DNA of 64,000 nucleotides from positions 1 to 64,000 of the forward strand of contig CAVROM010000009.1 of the NCBI GenBank assembly GCA_963722815.1, written 5' to 3'. Each line of letters opens with the position of its first letter. Position 1 is the first letter of the stretch. Made by a program: the position numbers and the translations under genes. The stretch comes from DASQFQ01 sp963722815 (GTDB lineage: Bacteria > Actinomycetota > Thermoleophilia > Solirubrobacterales > Solirubrobacteraceae). This document shows positions 27,100-36,087 of the stretch, piece by piece. Below the pieces are notes generated by a model. The model had not been told where the DNA came from, ran no database searches, and saw only the letters and a program-made list of their open reading frames with translations.

Positions 27100-28225
27100 A
27101 TGGCTCCCCCACGTCAGCGAGGCACCGCGGCGACCTGGATCGCGGCAGCGGTCGTCGTCATAGCCATCGCACTTCTGGTCAGCGCGTGCGGTGGCGACGA
27201 CGAGGAGACCGCCGGCGGCAGCGACAGCGAGGGAGGCAAGATCGCGCTGCTCCTCCCGGAGTCGAAGACGACGCGCTACGAGACGCAGGACCGTCCGAAC
27301 TTCGAGCGCCGCGTCCAGGAGCTCTGCCCGGGCTGCGAGGTCTTCTACCAGAACGCCGACCAGGACGCGGCCAAGCAACAGCGCCAGGTCGAGGCGGCGA
27401 TCACCGAGGGCGTCGACGTGATGGTGCTCGATCCGGTCGACTCCGCGTCCGCGGCGTCACTGGCTCAGCGCGCCAAGGATCGCGGGATCCCGGTCGTCTC
27501 CTACGACCGGCTCATCACCGACGCCCCGCTGGACTACTACATCTCGTTCGACAACGAGGAGGTCGGTCGGCTGCAGGCGCAGAGCCTGGTCGACGAGCTC
27601 AAGGAGCGCGGCGACCGTGACGGCTCGATCGTGATGATCAACGGCGCGCCGACTGACAACAACGCCACGTTGTTCAAGCGCGGCGCCCACAGCGTCTTCG
27701 ACGATGCCCGACTGACGATCGCCAAGGAGTACGACACGCCGGACTGGAGCCCGGACGCCGCCCAGCGTGAGATGGAGCAGGCGATCGCCGCGGTCGGCCG
27801 CAACGGCTTCGACGGCGTGTACGCCGCCAACGACGGCACGGCGGGCGGTGCCATCGCGGCGCTCAAGGGCGCCGGCCTCGACCCGGAGAAGTATCCGGTC
27901 ACGGGTCAGGACGCCGAGCGGGCTGCGATCCAGCGCATCCTGGCCGGCTCGCAGTACATGACCGTCTACAAGGCGATCAAGGCTGAGGCCAAGGCAGCGG
28001 CCGAGCTCTCGGTCGCGCTCGCGAAGGGCGACGAGCCGAAGGCCGGGCTCGTGACCGGCAAGGTGGACAACGGCCGGCTCCAGGTCCCGTCCGTCCTGCT
28101 CACAGCCGGTCGCGGTCACCAAGGACAACGTCGAGGACACGGTGATCAAGGACGGCTTCTGGTCGGTCGAGCAGATCTGCACCGACCGCTACGCGGACGC
28201 CTGCGAGGCGGCGGGAATCTCCTGA
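27100..28225 (+). CDS. xylose-type sugar ABC transporter substrate-binding lipoprotein (3' frameshift)
   Basis: Preceded by GAGGAG. The signal helix (WIAAAVVVIAIALLVSACGG) ends in a lipobox cysteine. The periplasmic-binding fold reads KIALLLPESKTTRYETQDRP, VDVMVLDPVDSASAASLAQR, IPVVSYDRLITDAPLDYYIS, GFDGVYAANDGTAGGAIAAL and PVTGQDAERAAIQRILAGSQ, closely resembling XylF-type D-xylose binders. Near 28108 the frame changes; the true end reads VTKDNVEDTVIKDGFWSV and stops at 28225. Without the correction the frame reads straight into the ATPase gene, giving a false fusion. Substrate is inferred as xylose or a similar sugar. Confidence 0.85.
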
Positions 28226-28995
28226 TGGCCGACGCGATGTTGGCACTCACCGGAGTCACCAAGCGCTTCGGCAACGTGGAAGCGCTCGTCGACGTCGACT
28301 TCGAGGTCGAGCGCGGCGAGGTGGTCGCGCTCGTCGGCGACAACGGGGCCGGCAAGTCGACGCTGGTCAAGGTCGTCTCCGGCATCGGGCCCGCCGACGA
28401 GGGCGAGGTGCGCTTCGAGGGCCGCGAGGTGCGCCTGCGGCAGCCTCAGGACGCCGCCGCGCTGGGGATCGCCACCGTCTATCAGGACCTCGCCTTGTGC
28501 GACAACCTGGACGTCGTCGCGAACCTCTTCCTCGGGCACGAGGCGGTCGCGCCCGGCGCGGGCGAGGCCGTGCGCCTCCTGGCCGAGACGCGCATGGAGC
28601 GCCGGTCGCGCGAGCTGCTCGACTCGCTGCACGTCACGACACTCAAGAGCGTGCGCACCGAGGTCGGAACGCTCTCCGGCGGCCAGCGCCAGTCGGTGGC
28701 GATCGCGCGCTCGCTGCTGGGCGAGCCCAGCGTCGTGCTGCTCGATGAGCCGACGGCAGCGCTGGGCGTCGAGCAGACCGAGCAGGTGCTGGAGCTCGTG
28801 AAGCGACTGCGCGAGCGCGAGCTCGGGGTGGTGATGATCAGCCACAATCTCGCCGACGTCTTCGCCGTGGCCGACCGCATCGTCGTGCTGCGACTCGGTC
28901 GGCGGACGGCGACGTTCACCGCTGCCGACGCGGACCAGGCGGACGTGGTGGCCGCGATCACCGGGGCCGGCGGACAGGAGGAGGACGAGCGATGA
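28225..28995 (+). CDS. sugar ABC transporter ATP-binding protein
   Basis: A 256-residue single ATPase domain: Walker A VALVGDNGAGKSTLVKVVSG, Q-loop VYQDLALCDNLDVVANL, signature LSGGQRQSVAIARSLL, Walker B VVLLDEPTAALG and H-loop VVMISHNLADV. The start ATG shares its first base with the stop of the binding-protein gene (TGATG). Xylose/ribose systems often have a fused double ATPase. This is the single-domain form, which must work as a homodimer. Confidence 0.92.
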   Translation: MADAMLALTGVTKRFGNVEALVDVDFEVERGEVVALVGDNGAGKSTLVKVVSGIGPADEGEVRFEGREVRLRQPQDAAALGIATVYQDLALCDNLDVVANLFLGHEAVAPGAGEAVRLLAETRMERRSRELLDSLHVTTLKSVRTEVGTLSGGQRQSVAIARSLLGEPSVVLLDEPTAALGVEQTEQVLELVKRLRERELGVVMISHNLADVFAVADRIVVLRLGRRTATFTAADADQADVVAAITGAGGQEEDER

Positions 28996-29037
28996 GCGCC
29001 GCAGGCACGCAGGTCGAAGGCCCTCGCGCGACGCCCC

Positions 29038-30210
29038 ATGAGGAGCGAGCGTCCGAGGCGCTCGTTCGTGCGGCGCGTCGTGAGCGGCGAGTTCGGCTCG
29101 CTGCGGGTGCTGGTGATGCTCGCCGTCATCTGGGCCATCTTCCAGGTCGCGAACGATCGCTTCCTGAGCCCGATCAATCTGACCAACCTCATGCTGCAGA
29201 TCACGGCGGTCGGGATGATCTCCGTGGGCGTGACGCTCGTTCTGCTGCTCGGCGAGATCGACCTGTCGGTCGCCGCGGTGAGCGGGCTCGCCGCCGGCGT
29301 CACGGCGGTGCTCAACGTCAAGGCCGACCTTCCGCCGCTGCTCGCCCTCATCGCCGGCCTCGCCGTCGGAGCCGCAATCGGCGTCGTCAACGGCGCGTTC
29401 GTCACCCGGCTCGGGCTGCCCTCGTTCGTGGTGACCCTGGCCGGCTTGATCGCGTGGCAGGGCGCGCTGCTGGCGGTGCTCGGCAGCACGGGTACGGTGA
29501 ACCTGCCGCCGAACCTCCTCACGGATCTCACCGGCACGTTCCTCGCGCCCGCGGCGGCCTGGATTCTCGCGTTCACGGTCATCGCTGTCGTGATCGCGTG
29601 GTCGCTGTACCGGCGTGGCCGGCGGGCTCGCGAAGGGCTGGAGACGCAACCGTTGCCGGCGCTCGTCATCCGGCTCGCGGCGGGCGCGGGAGCGATCGTG
29701 GCCGGCGTGGGGGTGCTCAATGCCGATCGCGGCGTCCCGCTCGCCTCGGTGATCCTCGTCGGCACCGTCGCGGTGGTGGCGTTCCTCTCGGAGAGCACGG
29801 TATTCGGGCGTTACGTCTACGCGGTCGGCGGCAACGCCGAAGCGGCGCGTCGCGCCGGCATCCGCGTGACGCGCGTCCGCGTGACCGTGTTCACCATCGC
29901 GTCCACGCTGGCGGCGGCGGGTGGCATCCTCGCCGCCTCGAGGCTGCTGGCCGTGAACCAGTCCTCTGGCGGCGGCGACCTGCTGCTGCTCGCGATCGCC
30001 GGCCCGGTCATCGCGGGCGTCAGCCTGTTCGGCGGCCGCGGGAGCGTGTGGGGCGCACTGCTCGGCGCGCTGGTGATCGGCTCGATCTCGAACGGCATGG
30101 ATCTGCTGGCCCTCGAGTCGTCCGTGAAGTTCATGATCACCGGCGCGGTGCTCCTCGCCGCCGTGAGCATCGATGCCGCGACACGCGGTGGGAGGGCCGC
30201 AGGCCGATGA
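29038..30210 (+). CDS. XylH-type sugar ABC transporter permease
   Basis: A 390-residue permease with about ten helices. Typical segments are FLSPINLTNLMLQITAVGMI, LVLLLGEIDLSVAAVSGLAA, FVTRLGLPSFVVTLAGLIAW, GRYVYAVGGNAEAARRAGI and LIAGPVIAGVSLFGGRGSVW-like sequence. An ATG at 28992 overlaps the ATPase stop but is in another frame, so either the start is 29038 or a frameshift hides a longer N-terminus. The system imports a sugar, probably xylose-like. Confidence 0.88.
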   Translation: MRSERPRRSFVRRVVSGEFGSLRVLVMLAVIWAIFQVANDRFLSPINLTNLMLQITAVGMISVGVTLVLLLGEIDLSVAAVSGLAAGVTAVLNVKADLPPLLALIAGLAVGAAIGVVNGAFVTRLGLPSFVVTLAGLIAWQGALLAVLGSTGTVNLPPNLLTDLTGTFLAPAAAWILAFTVIAVVIAWSLYRRGRRAREGLETQPLPALVIRLAAGAGAIVAGVGVLNADRGVPLASVILVGTVAVVAFLSESTVFGRYVYAVGGNAEAARRAGIRVTRVRVTVFTIASTLAAAGGILAASRLLAVNQSSGGGDLLLLAIAGPVIAGVSLFGGRGSVWGALLGALVIGSISNGMDLLALESSVKFMITGAVLLAAVSIDAATRGGRAAGR

Positions 30211-30527
30211 TGCCCATCAGCGCGGTGTCGACGTGCGTGGTGTGCGGAGCGCGACGGGTGAGCCCGGTCGACTGCGAGGAGCGCGGGCGGAGCTGGTGGT
30301 GGCTGCGTGTGCGCTGTGGCGAGTGCGGGACGTTCCGCCAGGTCGTGATCGACGACGCGGAGGCCGCACGCTTCGACATGGACCTGGAGACGGCCGCTGA
30401 GGAGATCGCTGCGGCGCTCGCCGAATTCGAGCGCGAGTGCATGCTCGCCGAGGGCCGCTGCTGGACGAGGGCGCTACAGCTCGACCTGGTCGATGCGGGC
30501 GACTTCGCGCCGCCGCCAGGTGCATGA
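30207..30527 (+). CDS. small two-CxxC zinc-ribbon-like protein (paralogue of 533-829)
   Basis: 106 residues. TCVVCGARRVSPVDCEERG and WWWLRVRCGECGTFRQVVI give two CxxC pairs, followed by an acidic helical part (DMDLETAAEEIAAALAEF, ERECMLAEGRCWTRAL). Its start overlaps the permease stop (ATGA), so it is translated with the sugar transporter. Why a zinc-ribbon protein should be coupled to a sugar permease is not known; it might be an accessory or a regulator. Confidence 0.75.
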   Translation: MMPISAVSTCVVCGARRVSPVDCEERGRSWWWLRVRCGECGTFRQVVIDDAEAARFDMDLETAAEEIAAALAEFERECMLAEGRCWTRALQLDLVDAGDFAPPPGA

Positions 30528-30542
30528 AACCTGACGCTGGGT

Positions 30543-30557
30543 GCGGCCACCGGCCGC
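30543..30557 (+). terminator. possible short GC hairpin terminator
   Basis: Arms GCGGCC/GGCCGC around ACC, 16 bases after the zinc-ribbon gene. There is no T-run, so termination is only suggested by position. Confidence 0.3.
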
Positions 30558-30668
30558 TCATGCGGGTCCTCCCCGATGGCCCGGGGCGGTGGCGGGGGAC
30601 AAGCTGCGTCTCGTGTCGCACCGCCGGCTGAACCCGCCGCGGCCCGTCCGGGCCAGGCTCGAGCGCAC

Positions 30669-32887
30669 ATGAACGCCGGCGCGCGCTTCGCGGCGATCGT
30701 CGTCCGGCTGCGGTACGCCGTGCTCGCCGGGTGGCTGGTCGCGACCGTGGCCGCGGTGGTGCTCCTGCCGTCGATCGACGAGGCGCAGACGGGCGCGCTC
30801 GGCGACCTCGCGCCCAACGACGCGGAGGCGATCAAGGCGGAGATCCGGTCGAGCGAGTTGTTCGGGTTCCCGTTGCTGAGCCGCACGCTCGTCGTGCAGC
30901 GGGATCCGCATGGGCTCAGTCCCGCGGCACAAGCGCGTATCGGCACCCGCGCGGTCGCCGTCAACCGGCACGCCCTCCCGGGGTTGGAGCGCATCGGTGG
31001 CGCGCTCCCGATCACCAACCTCGTCGGTGCGCCGCCGTTCGCACGCGAGCACTCGACGACCGGGATCACCTATCTGCTCTTCGGCCCGGACGTCGGTCGC
31101 GGGAGCGCGAGCGGCTCGCCCGCGAGCTCGTCGAACGGCGCGTCGATCGGCCGACCGACGCGTTGGTGGGCGTCACCGGCGCGATCCCGGCACGGGCCGA
31201 GCAGCGGAAGCGGATCAAGGATGCGCTGCCGCTGGTCGAGGTGCTGACGGTGGTGATCGTGGCAGTGGCGGTCGGACTGCACTTCCGGGCGCTCGTGGCG
31301 CCGCTCGTGAATCTGCTGGCGATCGCGGTCGCCTACTTGGTGTCGATGCGCATGCTCTCCTCGGTCGGCAAGACGATCGGCGTGTCCGTGCCCAGCGAGG
31401 TCGAGCCGGTGATCGTCGTGCTGCTGTTCGGCGTGATCACCGACTACGCGATCTTCTTCCTGTCGCGCTTCCGGCGCAGGCTCGGGACGGGCGCCGAGGC
31501 ACGCGACGCAGCCGCGTCCGCCACCGGTGAGCTCGTCGGGATCGTGGTCTTCGCCGGGCTCACCGTCGTGGGCTGCAGCGCGGCGCTCGGCGTGGCCGAG
31601 CTCGGCTTCTTCCAGGCCTTCGGCCCTGGTCTCGCCATCGCGGTACTGATCGGCATGGTGGTGGCGATCACGTTCGTGCCCGCCGCACTCGCCGTTTTCG
31701 GGCACGCGGTCTTCTGGCCAAGCCGGCCGGGTCGTGAGCTCCCCGCCTCAGCGACGCTGGAGGAGACTCCGGATGAGCAGATCGGGCGGCCGCTGCGGTC
31801 GCGCGCGCTCCGCGTCGCGAGCCGGCGGCCGGCGGCGACAGCGTTCGTCTGCCTGCTGGTTCTCGGGGCTGCGGCCACCGGCCTCACCCGGCTCGATGTC
31901 GGTCAGACGCTCATGCGCGGTCTGCCCGACGACTCGGAGCCGCGGCAGGCGTACGCGGCGGCCAGCAAGGGCTTCGCCCCCGGGATCCTCTCGCCGACGG
32001 TGCTGATCGTCGAGCAGCCGCTCGTCGCGCGTACCCGACGTCCGGCACTCCGGCGGCTGGAGGGACTGATCGAGGCGATGCCCGGGGTCGCAGAGGTGGT
32101 GGGCCCGCGCGAGCAGCCGGTCGACCGCGACCTGGGCGCTGTCTTTTCCGCGACGGGCAACGCGGTGCGCTATCTGATCGTGCTCGACGCGGACCCGCTG
32201 GGCGCAACCGCCATCCGGCGTCTGCGCACCCTCCGTACCGCGCTGCCGCAGATGCTCGAGCGCGCGGGGCTGCCGAACGCCGACTTCAGCATCGCTGGTG
32301 ACACCGCGCTCTCCGAGGAGACCGTGCGCAAGACCACGAGCGATCTCGCGCGGATCGCGCCGGCGACGCTGGCGGTGGCGTTGCTCACGCTGATGATCTT
32401 CCTCCGCTCGCTCGTTGCGCCGCTGTACCTCGTCGCCGCGAGCGTACTCGCGCTCGCAGCGTCGCTCGGCGCGGGCGTCTACGTCCTGCAGGACCTATTC
32501 GGCTACGACGAGCTGACCTTCTACGTGCCGTTCACGGCGTCGGTGCTGCTCGTGGCACTGGGGTCGGACTACAACGTCTTCCTCGCCGGGCGGATCTGGC
32601 AGGAGGCCGAGCGGCGGCCGCTGCGCGAGGCGGTGGCCGTCGCCGGCGCGAGGGCGGCGACGCCGATCACGGTCGCGGGCATCGTGCTCGCCCTCAGCTT
32701 CGCGCTGCTGGCGCTCGTGCCCCTGCGCCCGTTCCGCGAGCTGGCCTTCGTCATCAGCCTCGGCCTGCTCATCGACGCGTTTCTCGTGCGGACGTTGCTG
32801 GTTCCCGCGCTGATCACGCTGATCGGTCCCGTGAGCGGCTGGCCGCGGCGCCTGCGGCCCGCCGCTGCGCGGGCGTCCTCGGCCTGA
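30669..32887 (+). CDS. MMPL-family RND exporter (one frameshift)
   Basis: MNAGARFAAIVVRLRYAVLA begins the first helix. The extracytoplasmic loop contains RTLVVQRDPHGLSPAAQARI. Near 31100 the frame shifts to ERERLARELVERRVDRPTDA. Helices 2-6 include VITDYAIFFLSRFRRRLG, the GxxxDY-type proton-relay region, and the second half repeats it as VALGSDYNVFLAGRIWQEAE. About 740 residues and 11-12 helices in two repeats. MMPL proteins export lipids or envelope components in actinobacteria. Substrate unknown. Confidence 0.85.
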
Positions 32888-32896
32888 GCGCCGTCG

Positions 32897-33367
32897 TCAG
32901 GACCCCTGCTCGAGGCTGTCGCGCAGATCGTCCAGCCCCTCGCGTGCAGACTCGGGGAGCTCCTGGTCGATCGAGCCGACCGCCTCCGCGAGGTTCTCGC
33001 GCGCCTGATCGAGCGTCGCCTGCGCATCCCCGGGGGTGTCGGCGGCGGCCGCGATCCGGTTCGCCGCCTGTTCGATCTCGCGCCGGGCCGCGTCGCCCTC
33101 GGGCAAGCGCCGGCGCGCCTGCCGGGCCACCGCGCGCGCCTCGGCGGCGGCATCGTCGAGCGCGTCCTCGGCGTCGGCGCGCGTCGCACTGTCGTCGAGC
33201 GCGCGGACGTCGTCACGCACGTCGCGCTCGATGTCCCGCAACTGCTCGGTGAGGCTCTTGGCGTTCTGCGCAGCCTGCTCGCCGTTTGCACGGACCTCGT
33301 CGTCTCCGCAGGCGGACAGCGCGAGCATGCCGACGGCGATCAATGCGATGAGAAGCGTGCGGGTCAT
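32897..33367 (-). CDS. helical lipoprotein, hypothetical
   Basis: A 156-residue protein with lipobox LALSACGDD and a perfect GGAGGTG ribosome site before MTRTLLIALIAVGM. The mature part is almost all helix and strongly charged (LTEQLRDIERDVRDDVRALD, RQARRRLPEGDAARREIEQA), suggesting a coiled coil outside the membrane. It ends convergently ten bases from the MMPL gene. A type B dyad-like site lies 41 bp upstream (33408-33425). Function unknown. Confidence 0.75.
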   Translation of the reverse strand: MTRTLLIALIAVGMLALSACGDDEVRANGEQAAQNAKSLTEQLRDIERDVRDDVRALDDSATRADAEDALDDAAAEARAVARQARRRLPEGDAARREIEQAANRIAAAADTPGDAQATLDQARENLAEAVGSIDQELPESAREGLDDLRDSLEQGS

Positions 33368-33469
33368 GGGACACCTCCGGTGGACGATGCCTGGCACGCT
33401 AGGCCGAGCGGGAGCGCGTGCCCATGGAGTGCCGCCCGCGATCTCGGATCAGGGCACCCCCAGTTCCGA

Positions 33470-33487
33470 ATGGACGCTTCCACCCAT
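33470..33487. promoter_or_regulatory. GGG-N8-CCC dyad (type B) before response regulator
   Basis: ATGGACGCTTCCACCCAT, 36 bp upstream of the regulator at 33523. A second copy, GCGGGAGCGCGTGCCCAT, lies at 33408-33425 and faces the lipoprotein gene. Confidence 0.45.
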
Positions 33488-33522
33488 GGCGCGGCCCGTG
33501 CTGCCGGGGCACCCTGTCGCGG

Positions 33523-34128
33523 ATGAAACAAGACACACCAGCGAGGGCTGTGCGGCTCGTACGGGTCGTCGTGGTCGACGATCACCCGGCGATGCGCGCG
33601 GGCATCCGGGCTGTGCTCGACGCTGCTCCCGGCCTCGAGCTCGTAGGCGAGGCTTCCCACGCGCGCGAGCTGTGGCCGGTCATCGAGCGGACGGCGCCCG
33701 ACGTGGTGCTGATGGACCTCCACCTTCCCGACGAAGATGGACTGCTGCTCTGCCACCGTCTCAAGCGGCGGCCGCCGGCGCCGAAGGTCGTCATCAACTC
33801 GGCATACGCCGACGAGTCGCTGGTGGGGCCCGCGCTGCTTGCCCAGGCCGATGCGCTGTTGGCCAAGCACGCGAGCTCGCCCGTGCTGTGCGAGACGTTG
33901 CGCCAGGTGGTCCACGACCCGCGCCCTGTGCCGGAGCTCGCGCCGGAGCAGCGGGAGCGCCTGATCGCGCTGCTGCCGCCGGACGACGTCGCGCTCGCCG
34001 GCCTGCTGCTCCTCCGCACGCCGACATCCGAGCTGCTGCGCATGACCGGCTTCGACTCCGCCGAGCTCACCGCGCGCGTGGAGGACATGCTGCGGCGCGT
34101 CAGCTCGGCGTGCGGTCTGCCGGTCTGA
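33523..34128 (+). CDS. response regulator with atypical C-terminal output domain
   Basis: 201 residues. The receiver domain has VRVVVVDDHPAMRAGIRAVL, Asp65 in DVVLMDLHLPDEDG, NSAYADESLVGPALLAQADA and LAKHASS. The C-terminal segment (PPDDVALAGLLLLRTPTSEL, then FDSAELTARVEDMLRRV) matches that of the regulator at 14555 and not the standard LuxR helix-turn-helix. Its last 29 bases overlap the convergent kinase gene at 34100, its probable partner. Confidence 0.85.
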   Translation: MKQDTPARAVRLVRVVVVDDHPAMRAGIRAVLDAAPGLELVGEASHARELWPVIERTAPDVVLMDLHLPDEDGLLLCHRLKRRPPAPKVVINSAYADESLVGPALLAQADALLAKHASSPVLCETLRQVVHDPRPVPELAPEQRERLIALLPPDDVALAGLLLLRTPTSELLRMTGFDSAELTARVEDMLRRVSSACGLPV

Positions 34129-35371
34129 GCGCGGGCGCCGAGAGCGCGATCCGCGTGCCGCCGTCGTCGGCGGGCCCGACCTGCAGCGCCCCGCCCAGCG
34201 TTCGGGCGCGCGCCTCCATCGAGCGCAGCCCCGTCGAGGAGCCGGACGAGGCGTCCGGCGGCAGGCCGACGCCGTCGTCGGTGACGCTGAGCTCGAGCCG
34301 CCCGTCGCGCACCGCCACGTCGACGTCGACGCGGGTGGGGCGCGCGTGGCGGACGGCGTTGACCACCGCCTCGCACGCCACCCGATAGGCGTGCACGGCC
34401 ACGTACGTGGGGAGGGGCGGCGTCGTGCCGTGCACCTCGATGGTGATCCCGCTGACGGCCTGCAGCTCGGCGGCACGGCGCGCGACAGCCTCCTCAAGGC
34501 GCTGGCCGCCGAGCGAGGTCCGCAGTTCGGTGAGGCTGGCGTCGATGTCGCGGACGGCCTGCTCGAGCTCCTCGAGCGCGAGACGGAGCCTCGGCTCCTG
34601 CTCGCCTGGGCCCTCGTCGCCGACGAGCGAGGTCAGCACCAGGTGCGCGGCGTGGATGCGCTGCTTGGCGGAGTCGTGCAGCTCCCAGCCGATCCGGCGC
34701 CGTTCGGCCTCGAGCGCGAGCGCCTCCGCGTGCCGGCGCTCGTGCTCCAGATCTTCGACGAGATCGGAGGCGTAAGCCAGCGACACGACGACGAGGAGTG
34801 GGATCACGAGATGGGTGGCGAAGCTCTCGAGCCGGGCGGTAGATCCCAACGTCTCCCACTCGATGCCGGTGACCAGCGCGATGACGAAGTACGCGGCGGC
34901 GAACGCGACGCCGGCGGCGAGCGCCCGCCGCGCGGGAAGCACGGTCGCGGGCAGGATCAGCGTCGTGACCGCCAGCAGATAGAACGGGCTGCGCCATTCG
35001 CCGGCGGCGAGCACGAGGCCGAGTGCCGCCGCGGCATCGGCGCACCACGCGACGGGTGATGCGGCCAGGCGCGGCGACAGCCGCACGGCGGCGATGGTCC
35101 ACGCGCCCCAGACGATCGCGACGACGCCGAGCAGCGGGTCGCGGTCGGTGAAGGGCTGGAGCGCAAGCAATCCGAGCGCCAGCACCGCCGTTCCGGCTCG
35201 GCAGGCGATGAAGAGCCGCAGCCAGCGCCGGGACCGATCAGCCCGGCGCGGCCACGACTCGGTGCCCGTCTCGCGGGCGCGAACGGACTGGAGCCCGGCG
35301 CGTAGAGCCGCGTGACTCGGACCGCGGCTCTGCGGTGACGCCAGCGGGGGCTCCAGAGCCATCGCGACCAT
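34100..35371 (-). CDS. NarL-type sensor histidine kinase with multi-helix membrane sensor
   Basis: 423 residues. Six hydrophobic segments fill residues 50-200 (FIACRAGTAVLALGLLALQP, LGVVAIVWGAWTIAAVRLSP, FYLLAVTTLILPATVLPARR, AAYFVIALVTGIEW, VIPLLVVVSLAYASDL). A HisKA_3 region follows with His232 in RIGWELHDSAKQRIH, then HATPase_c (VAVHAYRVACEAVVNAVRHA, TDDGVGLPPDA, GLRSMEARARTLGGAL). The embedded sensor suggests detection of a membrane-soluble signal. It converges on, and overlaps, the regulator at 33523. Confidence 0.9.
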   Translation of the reverse strand: MVAMALEPPLASPQSRGPSHAALRAGLQSVRARETGTESWPRRADRSRRWLRLFIACRAGTAVLALGLLALQPFTDRDPLLGVVAIVWGAWTIAAVRLSPRLAASPVAWCADAAAALGLVLAAGEWRSPFYLLAVTTLILPATVLPARRALAAGVAFAAAYFVIALVTGIEWETLGSTARLESFATHLVIPLLVVVSLAYASDLVEDLEHERRHAEALALEAERRRIGWELHDSAKQRIHAAHLVLTSLVGDEGPGEQEPRLRLALEELEQAVRDIDASLTELRTSLGGQRLEEAVARRAAELQAVSGITIEVHGTTPPLPTYVAVHAYRVACEAVVNAVRHARPTRVDVDVAVRDGRLELSVTDDGVGLPPDASSGSSTGLRSMEARARTLGGALQVGPADDGGTRIALSAPALRPADRTPS

Positions 35372-35381
35372 GGTGCCGTCC

Positions 35382-35399
35382 AGGGACGACCGTCCCCAT
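35382..35399. promoter_or_regulatory. GGG-N8-CCC dyad (type B) before kinase
   Basis: AGGGACGACCGTCCCCAT, 11 bp upstream of the kinase start; the GGGACG/CGTCCC arms are perfect. A further inside-out repeat CCCATCC/GGATGGG lies at 35411-35427. Confidence 0.45.
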
Positions 35400-35433
35400 C
35401 CGTCAGATCACCCATCCTCGGATGGGGGAACGC

Positions 35434-36087
35434 CTACGGCTCGACCAGCCCGCGTCGGATCGCGTAGCGCGTGAGATCGACGCGGTCGCGCATTCCGAGC
35501 TTCTCGAGCACGTTGGCCCGGTGCCGCTCGACCGTCTTCGGACTGATCACCAGCGCCTCCGCGATCTCGCGCGTCGTCATGCCCTCGGCGACGAGCTTGA
35601 CGACCTCCAACTCACGGGGGGTGAGCGGATCGAACTCCCCCGCGTCGTCGCCGCGCTCGAGGTGGGAGCGGACGAGCGCGGTCACACCACCGGGATAGAG
35701 GAACGTCTCGCCGCGCAGCGTGGCCCGGCACGCTTCGACCAGGTCGCGATCTACGGCCGCCTTCAGCACGTATCCCGCGGCGCCCGACCGCAGCGCTTCG
35801 AACAGGTACTCCTCGTTGTCGTGCATCGAGAGGATCAGCAGGCGGATCTCGGGCCGGCGGTGGGCGAGCTCGCGCGCCGCCTGGAGGCCGGTGAGTCTCG
35901 GCATGGTGATGTCGAGCACGGCGAGATCGACCTCCTCGCGCAGGGCGAGCTCGACCGCCTCTGCGCCGTCGCCCGCCTCCGCGACCACTTCCAGATCCGG
36001 CTCCGCGTCGAGGATCAGCCGCAGTCCGCGACGGACCATGGCGTGGTCATCGGCCAGCAGCACACGCGCTTTGAGCGGGACCGTCAT
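35434..36087 (-). CDS. NarL/LuxR-type response regulator
   Basis: 217 residues. The receiver domain has VLLADDHAMVRRGL, Asp59 in LAVLDITMPRLTG, ILSMHDNEEYLFEAL and AGYVLKAAVDRDL. The LuxR-type helix-turn-helix is complete: LTPRELEVVKLVAEGMTTRE, ALVISPKTVERHRANVLEKL. The stop of the upstream kinase overlaps its start by four bases. It is the intact counterpart of the broken regulator at 11885-12551. A NarL-type DNA binder of this kind could recognise the recurring GGG-N8-CCC dyad. Confidence 0.93.
   Translation of the reverse strand: MTVPLKARVLLADDHAMVRRGLRLILDAEPDLEVVAEAGDGAEAVELALREEVDLAVLDITMPRLTGLQAARELAHRRPEIRLLILSMHDNEEYLFEALRSGAAGYVLKAAVDRDLVEACRATLRGETFLYPGGVTALVRSHLERGDDAGEFDPLTPRELEVVKLVAEGMTTREIAEALVISPKTVERHRANVLEKLGMRDRVDLTRYAIRRGLVEP

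Noticed and set aside
27031..28995. One open frame joining the sugar-binding lipoprotein and the ATPase
   Set aside because: The junction lies where the binding protein's real C-terminus (VTKDNVEDTVIKDGFW) reads in another frame, and the ATPase has its own start at 28225. The fusion is a frameshift artefact.
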